A stretch of DNA of 8,674 nucleotides from CAVURW01 sp963743595 (GCA_963743595.1 CAVURW010000284.1:1-8674), one strand, 5' to 3'; counted from the first letter of the stretch, positions 1 to 6,505 are shown. Notes: generated from the sequence alone by a model not told the origin. Numbers and translations: made by a program.

Positions 1-410
1 TCACGGCATGTTTTCACGGCAATGGCCGCCGCCAGTTGAATGGGATAATGATACGCACCCGTGCTGATCGACGGAAACGCAATTGATGTCACCTGGTTTT
101 CCACCGCCAACTTCAGCGATTCGGTGTAGCAGGAGGCGAGAAGGATCGGATCTTCGGATCGGCTATGGTAAATCGGTCCCACCGTGTGGATGACGAACTT
201 GGCCGGAAGCTTGTAGCCCAGGGTCAGTTTGGCGTGACCGGTTTTGCAGCCCTTTAAAGCGCGACACGCCTCCAGCAGCTCAGGCCCGGCAGCCCGGTGA
301 ATCGCGCCATCGACTCCGCCACCACCGAGCAGCGGTTCATTGGCGGCATTGACGATGGCGTCGAGTTCGAGGGAAACGATATTGGCCTTGAGAGCGGTAA
401 GAGCGGTCAT
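1..410 (-). CDS. Macro-domain protein (MacroD/YmdB-type ADP-ribose hydrolase), 3' end outside window
   Basis: Translating the minus strand from the ATG at 410 gives 136 residues before the window edge, so the C-terminus is missing (relatives are about 170-180 aa). Seen: the ADP-ribose binding motifs of MacroD/YmdB-type macro domains in order, namely NAAN (residues 21-24), the glycine-rich loop GGGGVDGAIHRAAG (29-42), IHTVGP (74-79) and FPSISTGAY (113-121). Family knowledge: such proteins hydrolyse O-acetyl-ADP-ribose or remove mono-ADP-ribose from proteins in the cytoplasm. The Asn and Asp used by active members appear present (N24, D34), so activity is plausible. The start is fixed by an in-frame TAA four codons upstream. 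There is no Shine-Dalgarno sequence; a near-consensus promoter ends 8 nt before the ATG, suggesting a leaderless mRNA. It lies 43 bp downstream of an HNH-nuclease gene, but its own promoter means a functional link to that gene is unproven. Confidence 0.93.
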   Translation of the reverse strand, partial: MTALTALKANIVSLELDAIVNAANEPLLGGGGVDGAIHRAAGPELLEACRALKGCKTGHAKLTLGYKLPAKFVIHTVGPIYHSRSEDPILLASCYTESLKLAVENQVTSIAFPSISTGAYHYPIQLAAAIAVKTCR

Positions 411-418
411 GAGTGTAC

Positions 419-446
419 ATTATACACCCAGCCCCTTCCCTGGCAA
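419..446 (-). promoter_or_regulatory. Sigma70-like promoter of the macro-domain gene
   Basis: On the minus strand there is TTGCCA (446-441), a 16-bp spacer and a perfect TATAAT (424-419). The -10 box ends 8 nt before the ATG at 410, so the predicted transcription start falls at or within 1-2 nt of the start codon. No ribosome-binding site fits in the remaining space. The -35 box lies just beyond the stop codon of the upstream HNH gene (454-456). Box matches are seen; activity is inferred. Confidence 0.6.
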
Positions 447-453
447 GCTCAGC

Positions 454-1878
454 CTACATCTTCGACGAATGACCTTCGCTATGTCCGTGAGAGACTTTCG
501 GCTCGTCGCTCATCGTCAACGGCTCTTCGCCACCCTTGCCCTTGGTCTTGGCATTGGCTCGTAGTTCCTTCACGACCTCTTCCCGAGTCATTTCCTGCAT
601 CTCGCCGTTGTGAACCTTAATGAAGCTCTTTTCCGGAGTCGCATCACGATCAACAAACATCTTGGTTTCAAGAATCACGTCTTCTGGTAATTCCCAGGTC
701 TTCACTCCACCAAATTGCTTACCCGGAACACCTTTCCAGGCGACCTCCGTTGGTTCGACAAATTGGCGCTCGAATCCGTATTGGCGGCTTTCACCCGTGA
801 TAACAGCCACGTACGAGTTGTTTTTGCCTTTTTTCTCGAAGTAACCGTCCATGGTCAAGGCATCGCTCTCGTGGTTTCCCGCGGGTTTCACTGGCGCACC
901 GTTTTCGATCTCCACGCCCTTCGGCCAGGTGATCTTATCGCTCACTCCATCCCAGATCGGCATGGGCGACTCGGGCACATGTCCTTCGGGCAAATCTTTA
1001 CCGTTTACTGTGGCACCTTCGGGTAAGTAGCGCACTGCGAACTTCTCGCCCATTTCGGCAGCTTTATCACGGGCGACTTTTTGACTCTCGTCATCTTCAG
1101 CGAAGTAGATCGCACCGAATGCATTCGTCACGCGACGTTGTTCTTGAGGAACTTGGTAGGGCTTCATGTCGCACGCTTGAGAGAACGCAACAATACGTTC
1201 CGCCCATTGATCCGGTAGCTCGGCATGAGGATCCAGGGAGTGCAAATGTTCCAGCACTTCTTCTTTGGTCGCGAAAGGTTGTGTCGTCGGCGGGAAGATC
1301 GGGAAGGCAGGCTTCACGATGTACATGTGGGTCTCTTCGCCCGGCCCGAGATTCGATTGCGGATGTAAGATCGCACCATGAATATGGTGGTGACCGTTTT
1401 CGCGCGAGTTATCGGAGCGGTAGGTGTTCAGCAGCACAAGATTATCGGCGGAATTGATAACGCGGTCCTCTTCGGTGTCCCGAGCGCTTTTTTGGAACAT
1501 GTGATGGCAGTTAAAATACTCGTACTTGGTACGTTCGTTACCGTTACGGTCTGTGTAAGCACCGATTTCGTGACGAGGAACTTTTCCTTTTTCCATGAGT
1601 TCCACGCCTTCCGTGCCGACAGCAAGGAGAGCGAGAGAGCGAGTGGTGGGATTATTTGCCAAACCCATCAAGAATTCCGGGCGAAATTGGTCGTAATCCG
1701 CGACGACGGCGGTGTAGGCCTCGCTGCCCCGATCCAGGAGCTGAGCATGAGTTTCCTGGAGAAACATGCCAGGGAAATCGGGGTTAGATTTGGCGATAGC
1801 ATCCACGGGGATGTTTTCGAGGTGATGAAGTTTATCTTCAATTTGCGCGTCCATGGGACGGCGGTCAGTGTAGTCCAT
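454..1878 (-). CDS. HNH (beta-beta-alpha metal) nuclease-like protein, long paralogue with extra C-terminal domain
   Basis: A 474-aa protein. Residues about 10-105 form a helical N-terminal domain shared with the paralogue at 2419-3501. A nuclease-like core follows: YFNCHHMFQKS (121-131, paired His at 125-126), ADNLVLLNT (144-152, Asn 146), and a His cluster at 163-167 followed by HPQ (172-174). The HH...N...H order fits the HNH fold used by many bacterial nuclease toxins, where the residues bind a metal and hydrolyse DNA or RNA. Residues about 175-325 are also shared with the paralogue. Residues about 340-445 have no counterpart there; they look beta-rich and then helical, and I do not recognise them. 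The tail (446-474) is a polar, His/Ser/Lys/Glu-rich segment. No signal peptide, membrane segment or RHS repeat is visible. It lies 57 bp after the SUKH gene and has a good promoter of its own. Nuclease activity and target are inferred. Confidence 0.8.
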   Translation of the reverse strand: MDYTDRRPMDAQIEDKLHHLENIPVDAIAKSNPDFPGMFLQETHAQLLDRGSEAYTAVVADYDQFRPEFLMGLANNPTTRSLALLAVGTEGVELMEKGKVPRHEIGAYTDRNGNERTKYEYFNCHHMFQKSARDTEEDRVINSADNLVLLNTYRSDNSRENGHHHIHGAILHPQSNLGPGEETHMYIVKPAFPIFPPTTQPFATKEEVLEHLHSLDPHAELPDQWAERIVAFSQACDMKPYQVPQEQRRVTNAFGAIYFAEDDESQKVARDKAAEMGEKFAVRYLPEGATVNGKDLPEGHVPESPMPIWDGVSDKITWPKGVEIENGAPVKPAGNHESDALTMDGYFEKKGKNNSYVAVITGESRQYGFERQFVEPTEVAWKGVPGKQFGGVKTWELPEDVILETKMFVDRDATPEKSFIKVHNGEMQEMTREEVVKELRANAKTKGKGGEEPLTMSDEPKVSHGHSEGHSSKM

Positions 1879-1890
1879 ATAGGTTCCGGG

Positions 1891-1918
1891 AGTATAAGCT
1901 GCTTGTTATTGTAATCAA
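1891..1918 (-). promoter_or_regulatory. Internal promoter between the SUKH gene and the long HNH gene
   Basis: On the minus strand there is TTGATT (1918-1913), a 16-bp spacer and TATACT (1896-1891). The -10 box is 12 nt before the ATG at 1878, leaving a predicted leader of about 5 nt. If active, the long HNH nuclease could be expressed separately from the upstream SUKH and short HNH genes. Seen by eye only; the -35 box matches consensus at 4 of 6 positions and the -10 box at 5 of 6. Confidence 0.45.
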
Positions 1919-1935
1919 GAAAATTCGATGAGAAA

Positions 1936-2400
1936 CTACTGCATCGGAAGGCCCAACGCTTCCTTCATCATGTTGGTCACCATATTGTCAAAGCTTTCGA
2001 ATTCTTTGATCGATTTCACGGTGTCCTTATACAGGGCGTGAAACTTCTTCGTCTGAAGGTTTTGCCCGTAGAGCCAAAGATCGGAGTGCCCCAGATAAAG
2101 CCATTCCGTACCGGCCTTAGCAGCGATTCCCCACTGGATGTTTTCGTTGATCACACTCGGCATCCCTTGCATCTCCGGATCTTCTTGATCCACGCTGTAG
2201 AGGAACACGCCGTTTTCAGCAAAGCCGTCGGCTTCTTGGATGAAATCGATATACTCTTGAGGAAGGTCAACACCGAGTTGAGTTTTGACCCGCGCCGCGA
2301 AGCGTTCAGCCTCTTCCAGTGGGCAACGGTCCATCGGGAAGCCAGCATCTGCCAGAGCAGCTTCGTTTAATTTTTCAAGCAGTGGAGTATAAGTAGGCAT
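1936..2400 (-). CDS. SUKH superfamily (SMI1/KNR4, YrhA-like) immunity protein
   Basis: A 154-aa soluble, acidic protein. Seen: the SUKH pattern, with LPQEYIDFIQEADGF (residues 46-60) followed by NGVFLYSV (63-70), and a second block WLYLGHSDLWLYGQN (100-114) typical of YrhA-like members. A C-terminal helical part runs over about 128-150. Family knowledge: SUKH proteins are widespread single-domain immunity proteins encoded beside nuclease toxins, including HNH-type ones, which they bind and inhibit; other SUKH members serve as scaffolding or regulatory proteins. Context: it sits between two paralogous HNH nuclease genes, 18 nt after the short one and 57 bp before the long one. The simplest reading is immunity against one or both. 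Which one it binds cannot be told from sequence. There is no Shine-Dalgarno sequence before the ATG (the upstream bases are CTCACTAT), so coupling to the short HNH gene is possible. Length is normal for the family. Confidence 0.82.
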   Translation of the reverse strand: MPTYTPLLEKLNEAALADAGFPMDRCPLEEAERFAARVKTQLGVDLPQEYIDFIQEADGFAENGVFLYSVDQEDPEMQGMPSVINENIQWGIAAKAGTEWLYLGHSDLWLYGQNLQTKKFHALYKDTVKSIKEFESFDNMVTNMMKEALGLPMQ

Positions 2401-2418
2401 ATAGTGAGACTAACGAGG

Positions 2419-3501
2419 TTAATGTTTGATGGAAGAGCTTTCTTCCTCGTCGTGGGAAGAATGCTCCGGGAGGTGTAATGGTTTGTCAATCCCTTCCGAT
2501 TCAGCCGATTTGGTCGGGCGACCGGGTATTTCGGGTTTTCGTACACCCTTCGGCCAAGTCACGTTGGCCTCGCTGTCGATGATCGGAATGGGAAAGGCGG
2601 GGATGTGATCGTCAGGCAAGACCTCGCCACGAACGGTCGCACCTGCGGGTAAATGCGCTGCCGCAAAGTTAGCGGCCTCTTCAGCAACAGCCACACGAGC
2701 CGTCGCTTTCGACGTTTCATTGCGGAGACTCGCCATATCACCAAATTCATCGGTTAATTTGCGGTAGCTCTCCGGAACTTCAAAGGCTTTGTTCCCGCAG
2801 ACTTTTGAGAACGCAACGATCTTCTTGGCCCAATCATCCGGCAGGTGCGCGTCAGGATCGAGCGAGTGGAGATGATCCTGCACCTCTTCGACCGTGCTAA
2901 ACGGTTGCGTGCATGGGGGATAAACGGGAAAGCCGGGCTTAGCGGAGAAGTACTGCAATTCCTCGCCAGCGGTACCGACGGTCTGCGGGTGAAGAATAAG
3001 TGCGTGAAAGTAGTAGTGCGCGTTTTCCCGGTTATTATCGCTCTTGTAGGTATTGATCACCACTAAGTTGTCCGGGTGATTCACGTCCAACGAACCATCA
3101 ACGCTCTCGGCACTTTTCTGGAAGATATGGTGAACATTAAACCGCTCGTAAACAGGAACACGATTTCCCTCACGATCCTTGCGCATGCCGGTTTGGTGGC
3201 GCGGAAGTTTACCGTCCAACATTTGCTCAACACCGTCTTCACCAACCGCAAGAAGGGCCAGCGCATAGCCTGTGGGATTGTTTACCAAACTCTTCACGTA
3301 CTTCGGACGTTGACGGCCAAATTCTTCCGTAATGGCATGGTAATCATCGCCTCCACGATCCAGTAACCGAGCGGTATTCTCTTCCAGAAAAGCGCCGGGT
3401 AAATCGGGGTGGGTAGCGGCAATTGCCGCCGGGGGAATCCGCTCCAGGAAATCGATTTTCTCCTGGACCAGATCGTCCATTTCAGTGTGGCGGCGACTCA
3501 T
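2419..3501 (-). CDS. HNH (beta-beta-alpha metal) nuclease-like protein, short paralogue
   Basis: A 360-aa protein that aligns almost without gaps to the protein at 454-1878 over residues about 10-325, with roughly half of positions identical by eye. The N-terminal domain (10-104) contains IPPAAIAATHPDLPGAFLEE (22-41), LLDRG (46-50) and NNPTGYALALLAVGEDGVE (74-92). The nuclease-like core has FNVHHIFQKS (121-130, His 124 and 125), HPDNLVVINT (142-151, Asn 145) and ENAHYYFHALILHPQ (159-173, His 162, 166 and 171). A shared region follows to about WPKGV (316-320), then a disordered tail rich in Ser, Glu and His. It lacks the domain found at 340-445 of the paralogue. The start is the ATG at 3501; an ATG six bases further upstream meets a stop after one codon. 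GAGAG lies about 14 nt upstream, a weak ribosome-binding site. It precedes the SUKH gene by 18 nt. Nuclease function is inferred from the motif only. Confidence 0.8.
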   Translation of the reverse strand: MSRRHTEMDDLVQEKIDFLERIPPAAIAATHPDLPGAFLEENTARLLDRGGDDYHAITEEFGRQRPKYVKSLVNNPTGYALALLAVGEDGVEQMLDGKLPRHQTGMRKDREGNRVPVYERFNVHHIFQKSAESVDGSLDVNHPDNLVVINTYKSDNNRENAHYYFHALILHPQTVGTAGEELQYFSAKPGFPVYPPCTQPFSTVEEVQDHLHSLDPDAHLPDDWAKKIVAFSKVCGNKAFEVPESYRKLTDEFGDMASLRNETSKATARVAVAEEAANFAAAHLPAGATVRGEVLPDDHIPAFPIPIIDSEANVTWPKGVRKPEIPGRPTKSAESEGIDKPLHLPEHSSHDEEESSSIKH

Positions 3502-3532
3502 TTCATTCGACTTTCTCTCAAATTTGCGTGGT

Positions 3533-3547
3533 GCGGCAGCGTGCCGC
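3533..3547 (-). promoter_or_regulatory. GC-rich hairpin between the 75-aa gene and the short HNH gene
   Basis: A perfect 6-bp inverted repeat, GCGGCA and TGCCGC, surrounds a 3-nt loop. In the minus-strand transcript it begins 10 nt after the stop codon of the 75-aa gene and ends 31 nt before the nuclease start codon. No T-tract follows it, so it is not a canonical intrinsic terminator. An mRNA-processing or stabilising hairpin, or a partial attenuator limiting nuclease expression, would fit. Function is inferred. Confidence 0.35.
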
Positions 3548-3557
3548 TAAAACAAAA

Positions 3558-3785
3558 CTACTCTTCCGGAATCTCGCGATTCGCAATGATGGAAGCCGCA
3601 GCAGCTCCTAGGGTGATGGCCTCGAAAAGCTCCTGCTCCTCCAGCCAATCCGAGTTACGCCCCATGGCGTGAAGCACTTTCAGACAGACGACCGGCTCGC
3701 CGATCAACAGCGCTTGGCGGGCGTCTTCAAGAAGTTGAGCAGCTTTCTCCCGTTCCGTGGGACCGTCTTGGAGCATGGGCATCAT
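3558..3785 (-). CDS. Small hypothetical protein, 75 aa
   Basis: Not recognised. The protein is acidic and predicted mostly helical: residues 8-30 (from DGPTEREKAAQ onward) and about 33-43 look like amphipathic helices, then an acidic stretch (DWLEEQELFEA, 46-56), then an Ala-rich helix (LGAAAASIIANRE, 59-71). No signal peptide, transmembrane segment or zinc-binding pattern is visible; there is a single Cys at 34. The start could be either of two adjacent ATGs (MMPM) or the fourth codon, and no Shine-Dalgarno sequence decides between them. It begins 18 nt after the HAD gene and lies 56 nt before the short HNH gene, so co-transcription with both is likely. Its size and position would suit a small partner, adaptor or chaperone of the HAD or HNH protein, but nothing in the sequence proves that. 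Confidence 0.7.
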   Translation of the reverse strand: MMPMLQDGPTEREKAAQLLEDARQALLIGEPVVCLKVLHAMGRNSDWLEEQELFEAITLGAAAASIIANREIPEE

Positions 3786-3803
3786 AAAATTTTCGTCTGG
3801 GCG

Positions 3804-4916
3804 TTAGGCTTTTACGGCGTGGGCTTCTTCCACAGCGTGTTCTGAAGAGGCCATCGTCTTTCCCTCGACGGTCTTATCGTAAATCGCTTGGTCGTTTTGG
3901 ACACGCACCGCGATTTTATCGATTTGCGATTTGAACGCCATGTCTAACGGCGAGCCTTCCCGATAATCTTTAGCCAACAGTTCAGTTGGACGCGCATCTT
4001 CCCGAAGAATCTCGGTATTATGCGTGGGGTGCTCCGGCTCAAAAACACCGAAGGCCGCACCGCCGTGCGACTGCGTCATTGCCATAAAGGCCACATCGGT
4101 CTCGCCATCGCCCACTGCCACCATGTTCTTGATCGGAACCACAGTCGGCATCCGGCGATTCACCAGAAGATGATCGTCTCGCGATTCATCGACAATGCCC
4201 TTGCTGATCTGCGAAACGTGCCGGGTCTTTGTTGTAAAATCGACCCCCTCCCCAAACGATTCCGCGAAGCCGGTCTCGGCGTTAAAGATGAGCCGCTGAC
4301 CACTGATCGTATCGAACTCATGAGCAATCACTGAACTGGCAGGGATGTTCTCGATATTCGCGCTCGAAATGTGGAATTGCATGTGGAGCCCGCGCTCTGC
4401 TGCGTAGGAACGCATCCGATCAAAAAAGTTATTCTCGCCGGTTAACCCCTCTGCCGGCTCAAACTTTGCGCAGTAACCAGCGAAATCTTCCTTCTTCAGG
4501 CCGCGACCTTCCTCGTTCAGCTCGTGAAAACGCTCCGTAATTAATGCTTCAAATACTTTACCCGCGTGGACGCCTTGCGTCTTAAACTTCTGCAAACGCT
4601 GGGCGACCTCATCCGCTGAAAGGCCGGTGGCTTCCTGAACAAACGGCCAGGCCGTATTTTTCTTGGTCAATGTCTCGTCAAAATCGAAGACAAATGCGAC
4701 CTCCTTGCTCGGCGGGGTCAGCGTGATTTCCGGAGACCGATCATCGGCCGGAACGTTTTCAGGTCGCGCACCTTGGATGATACGATCTGCTGCGACTTTC
4801 AGTTCGGGGTTTTGCTCGAAGAGGTGGTCCAGTTCGATCTGCACTTCCACAGGCTGGGTTTTCGCGCGTTCTCCCAGGGCAATAAGTTGTTCAAGAAAAG
4901 CTCGGGAATCAGGCAT
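3804..4916 (-). CDS. HAD superfamily phosphatase-like protein with extra N- and C-terminal regions
   Basis: A 370-aa protein. Residues 1-65 are a helical, charged N-terminal region. The HAD core starts with VAFVFDFDETLT (73-84), giving motif I with nucleophile D78, acid/base D80 and T82. A helical cap region (about 90-170) follows, then motif II HISSAN (182-187), a candidate motif III lysine (K230 or K239) and motif IV VAVGDGETD (267-275, D270 and D274). All catalytic positions are present, so a working Mg-dependent phosphohydrolase is plausible, perhaps nearest the SerB-like class; substrate unknown. The C-terminus (about 300-370) extends beyond the core and ends in a polar Glu/His/Ala-rich tail. 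The start is secure: the next in-frame codon series upstream hits a TAG five codons before the ATG. No Shine-Dalgarno sequence is seen. It is the first gene of the block leading to the HNH and SUKH genes, so regulation or modification of that system is possible but unproven. Confidence 0.82.
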   Translation of the reverse strand: MPDSRAFLEQLIALGERAKTQPVEVQIELDHLFEQNPELKVAADRIIQGARPENVPADDRSPEITLTPPSKEVAFVFDFDETLTKKNTAWPFVQEATGLSADEVAQRLQKFKTQGVHAGKVFEALITERFHELNEEGRGLKKEDFAGYCAKFEPAEGLTGENNFFDRMRSYAAERGLHMQFHISSANIENIPASSVIAHEFDTISGQRLIFNAETGFAESFGEGVDFTTKTRHVSQISKGIVDESRDDHLLVNRRMPTVVPIKNMVAVGDGETDVAFMAMTQSHGGAAFGVFEPEHPTHNTEILREDARPTELLAKDYREGSPLDMAFKSQIDKIAVRVQNDQAIYDKTVEGKTMASSEHAVEEAHAVKA

Positions 4917-4938
4917 AAAAGAGTGAAACTACACCCGG

Positions 4939-4967
4939 ATGATTCAATAAGCAGGTTTCATTGTCGA
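4939..4967 (-). promoter_or_regulatory. Candidate promoter of the HAD-HNH-SUKH block
   Basis: In the gap between trpE and the HAD gene the minus strand reads TCGACA (4967-4962), 17 bp, AATCAT (4944-4939). The -35 box matches consensus at 5 of 6 positions and the -10 box at 4 of 6. The predicted leader is about 16 nt. No other promoter-like pair in this 81-bp gap looked better. Weak evidence. Confidence 0.3.
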
Positions 4968-4974
4968 GCTTATT
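4946..4974. repeat. 7-bp inverted repeat straddling the candidate HAD-block promoter
   Basis: AATAAGC (4946-4952) and GCTTATT (4968-4974) are perfectly complementary around a 15-nt loop. One arm is immediately upstream of the putative -35 box and the other sits in the spacer just upstream of the -10 box, a layout expected of a repressor operator. It is not followed by a T-tract on the minus strand, so it is a poor trpE terminator. Function is inferred. Confidence 0.35.
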
Positions 4975-4997
4975 TTAAAGCCATTATTTATTGCCAT

Positions 4998-6503
4998 CTA
5001 CTCGACCAAATAACGCTTGGCGATGCTCAGCGCTTTCAACGTGCCCTTCGCCTTGTTTAACGATTCCTGGTACTCACCCAGCGGCGTCGAATCGGCCACC
5101 AATCCGCCACCCGTTTGCACATACGCCTTTCCGTTTCGAAGTAATGCCGTCCGGATCGCGATGCACGAATCGAGGTTGCCCGAAAACCCAAAATAACCCG
5201 CTGCCCCCGCGTAAGAACCCCGGCGCGTCGGCTCTTGTTCGGCGATGATTTGCATGGCCCGGATCTTCGGCGAACCGGTCACCGTACCTGCGGGAAACGT
5301 TGCTCGCATCACATCAAACGCGCTGTGGCCCGGCGACAATTGCCCCTCCACGTTCGAGACAATGTGCATGACGTGCGAGTACTTCTCGGCGATCATGAAA
5401 TCGGTGACTTTCACGGTGTTGAATTGGCACACGCGCCCGACGTCATTGCGGGCCAGATCGACGAGCATGACATGTTCCGCCCGCTCCTTGGGATCGGCCA
5501 GCATCTTTTCCGCTAGCTGCGCATCTTCCTCAGCCGAATCCCCCCGGCGAATCGTTCCGGCAATTGGCCGAATTTGCACCTTGCCTGATTCACATCGAAC
5601 ATGCAGTTCCGGAGACGCGCCGACGAGCGCTAGCCCAGGTACTTCGATGCAAATCATGTAAGGCGAGGGATTAACGAGCCGCAGTGCGCGGTAAAGATCG
5701 AGCGGTTGCCCTGGAAAATCGACCTCAAATCGTTGGGAAGGGACCACCTGAAAAATATCCCCAGCGCGGATGTATTCCTGCATGTTCTCCGTCATCTTCA
5801 CGTACTCATCGCGCGTCATGTTGATCTGCGGGTCCAGTGGCTCGACGTGGCTGACCTTCGGCAAGAGCCGGGCCTTCGAGGCGGGCTGCTCCAGCAGATG
5901 CTGAAGTTGCGCGATTTTATCGACGGCGCGCTGATACGCGATCTCGGGCGCCGTTTCGTCATCCAGAATCGCATTGACGACGATCTTAATCGAGCGCTCG
6001 AGGTGATCGAAAATCAGGACCGAGTCCGCCAGGAAGAAAAAGGTATCGGGCAACCCGAGATCGTTGTTTTTCGCGCGCGGAATCACCGGTTCAAAGGTGC
6101 TCGCCGCCTCGTAGCTGATAAAGCCGACAAGACCTCCGCAAAAGGGCGGCAATTGGGCCTGCGAAACCGCGCGATAGCGGGCCATGAGCCGTTCCATTTC
6201 GTGCAGCGGATCATCCGCAATCGTGTAATGCTTTTCGATTCCGCGCTCGGTCAAAATGACGTCCTTGCCCGTCGATTTAAACGTCCAGAGCGGTTGAGTG
6301 CCCAGGAACGAGTAGCGGGAGAATTTACCGCCCTCCGCCGATTCAAACAGAAATGAGTGCTCGCCCTGGCGCAGCTTGGCGTAGGCAGAAACCGGCGTCT
6401 CCGCATCGGCAATGTATTCCTTGAAAAGCGGGATGACGTTTCCTGAAGCGGCGAGCTGGCAGAAATCGTGAAGCGAAAGCGAGAGTGAAGAGTGGGTAGA
6501 CAT
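4998..6503 (-). CDS. trpE: Anthranilate synthase component I
   Basis: Catalyses chorismate plus ammonia (from glutamine, via the TrpG subunit) to anthranilate, the first committed step of tryptophan synthesis. Numbered from the chosen start (501 aa, normal for TrpE), it shows FLFES (51-55), matching the N-terminal tryptophan feedback-binding motif; GASPELHV (295-302); RPIAGTIRRG (312-321); DLARNDVGR (349-357); FPAGTVTGSPKIRAM (403-417); and the C-terminal GGGLVADS and E-QESLNKA segments of the chorismate-binding domain. All core motifs look intact. I chose the ATG at 6503 over the ATG at 6587: the extra 28 residues do not resemble TrpE, they overlap the end of the PIN gene, and a GGAAG lies 11 nt before the 6503 start. 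trpE starts 2 nt after the PIN stop codon, so it may be transcribed or translationally coupled with the toxin-antitoxin pair. No trpG or other trp gene follows. PabB is the alternative, judged less likely from the feedback motif. Confidence 0.95.
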   Translation of the reverse strand: MSTHSSLSLSLHDFCQLAASGNVIPLFKEYIADAETPVSAYAKLRQGEHSFLFESAEGGKFSRYSFLGTQPLWTFKSTGKDVILTERGIEKHYTIADDPLHEMERLMARYRAVSQAQLPPFCGGLVGFISYEAASTFEPVIPRAKNNDLGLPDTFFFLADSVLIFDHLERSIKIVVNAILDDETAPEIAYQRAVDKIAQLQHLLEQPASKARLLPKVSHVEPLDPQINMTRDEYVKMTENMQEYIRAGDIFQVVPSQRFEVDFPGQPLDLYRALRLVNPSPYMICIEVPGLALVGASPELHVRCESGKVQIRPIAGTIRRGDSAEEDAQLAEKMLADPKERAEHVMLVDLARNDVGRVCQFNTVKVTDFMIAEKYSHVMHIVSNVEGQLSPGHSAFDVMRATFPAGTVTGSPKIRAMQIIAEQEPTRRGSYAGAAGYFGFSGNLDSCIAIRTALLRNGKAYVQTGGGLVADSTPLGEYQESLNKAKGTLKALSIAKRYLVE

Positions 6504-6505
6504 AG

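Noticed and set aside
1378..1914. Plus-strand open frame of 178 aa opposite the long HNH gene
   Set aside because: It is a shadow of a clearly conserved paralogous coding region on the minus strand, and its translation has no recognisable motif.
3533..3547. Intrinsic terminator after the 75-aa gene
   Set aside because: The stem is good, but no U-tract follows on the minus-strand transcript, so I kept it only as a hairpin.
5706..6356. Plus-strand open frame of 216 aa opposite trpE
   Set aside because: It is antisense to conserved TrpE sequence and its product shows no domain.
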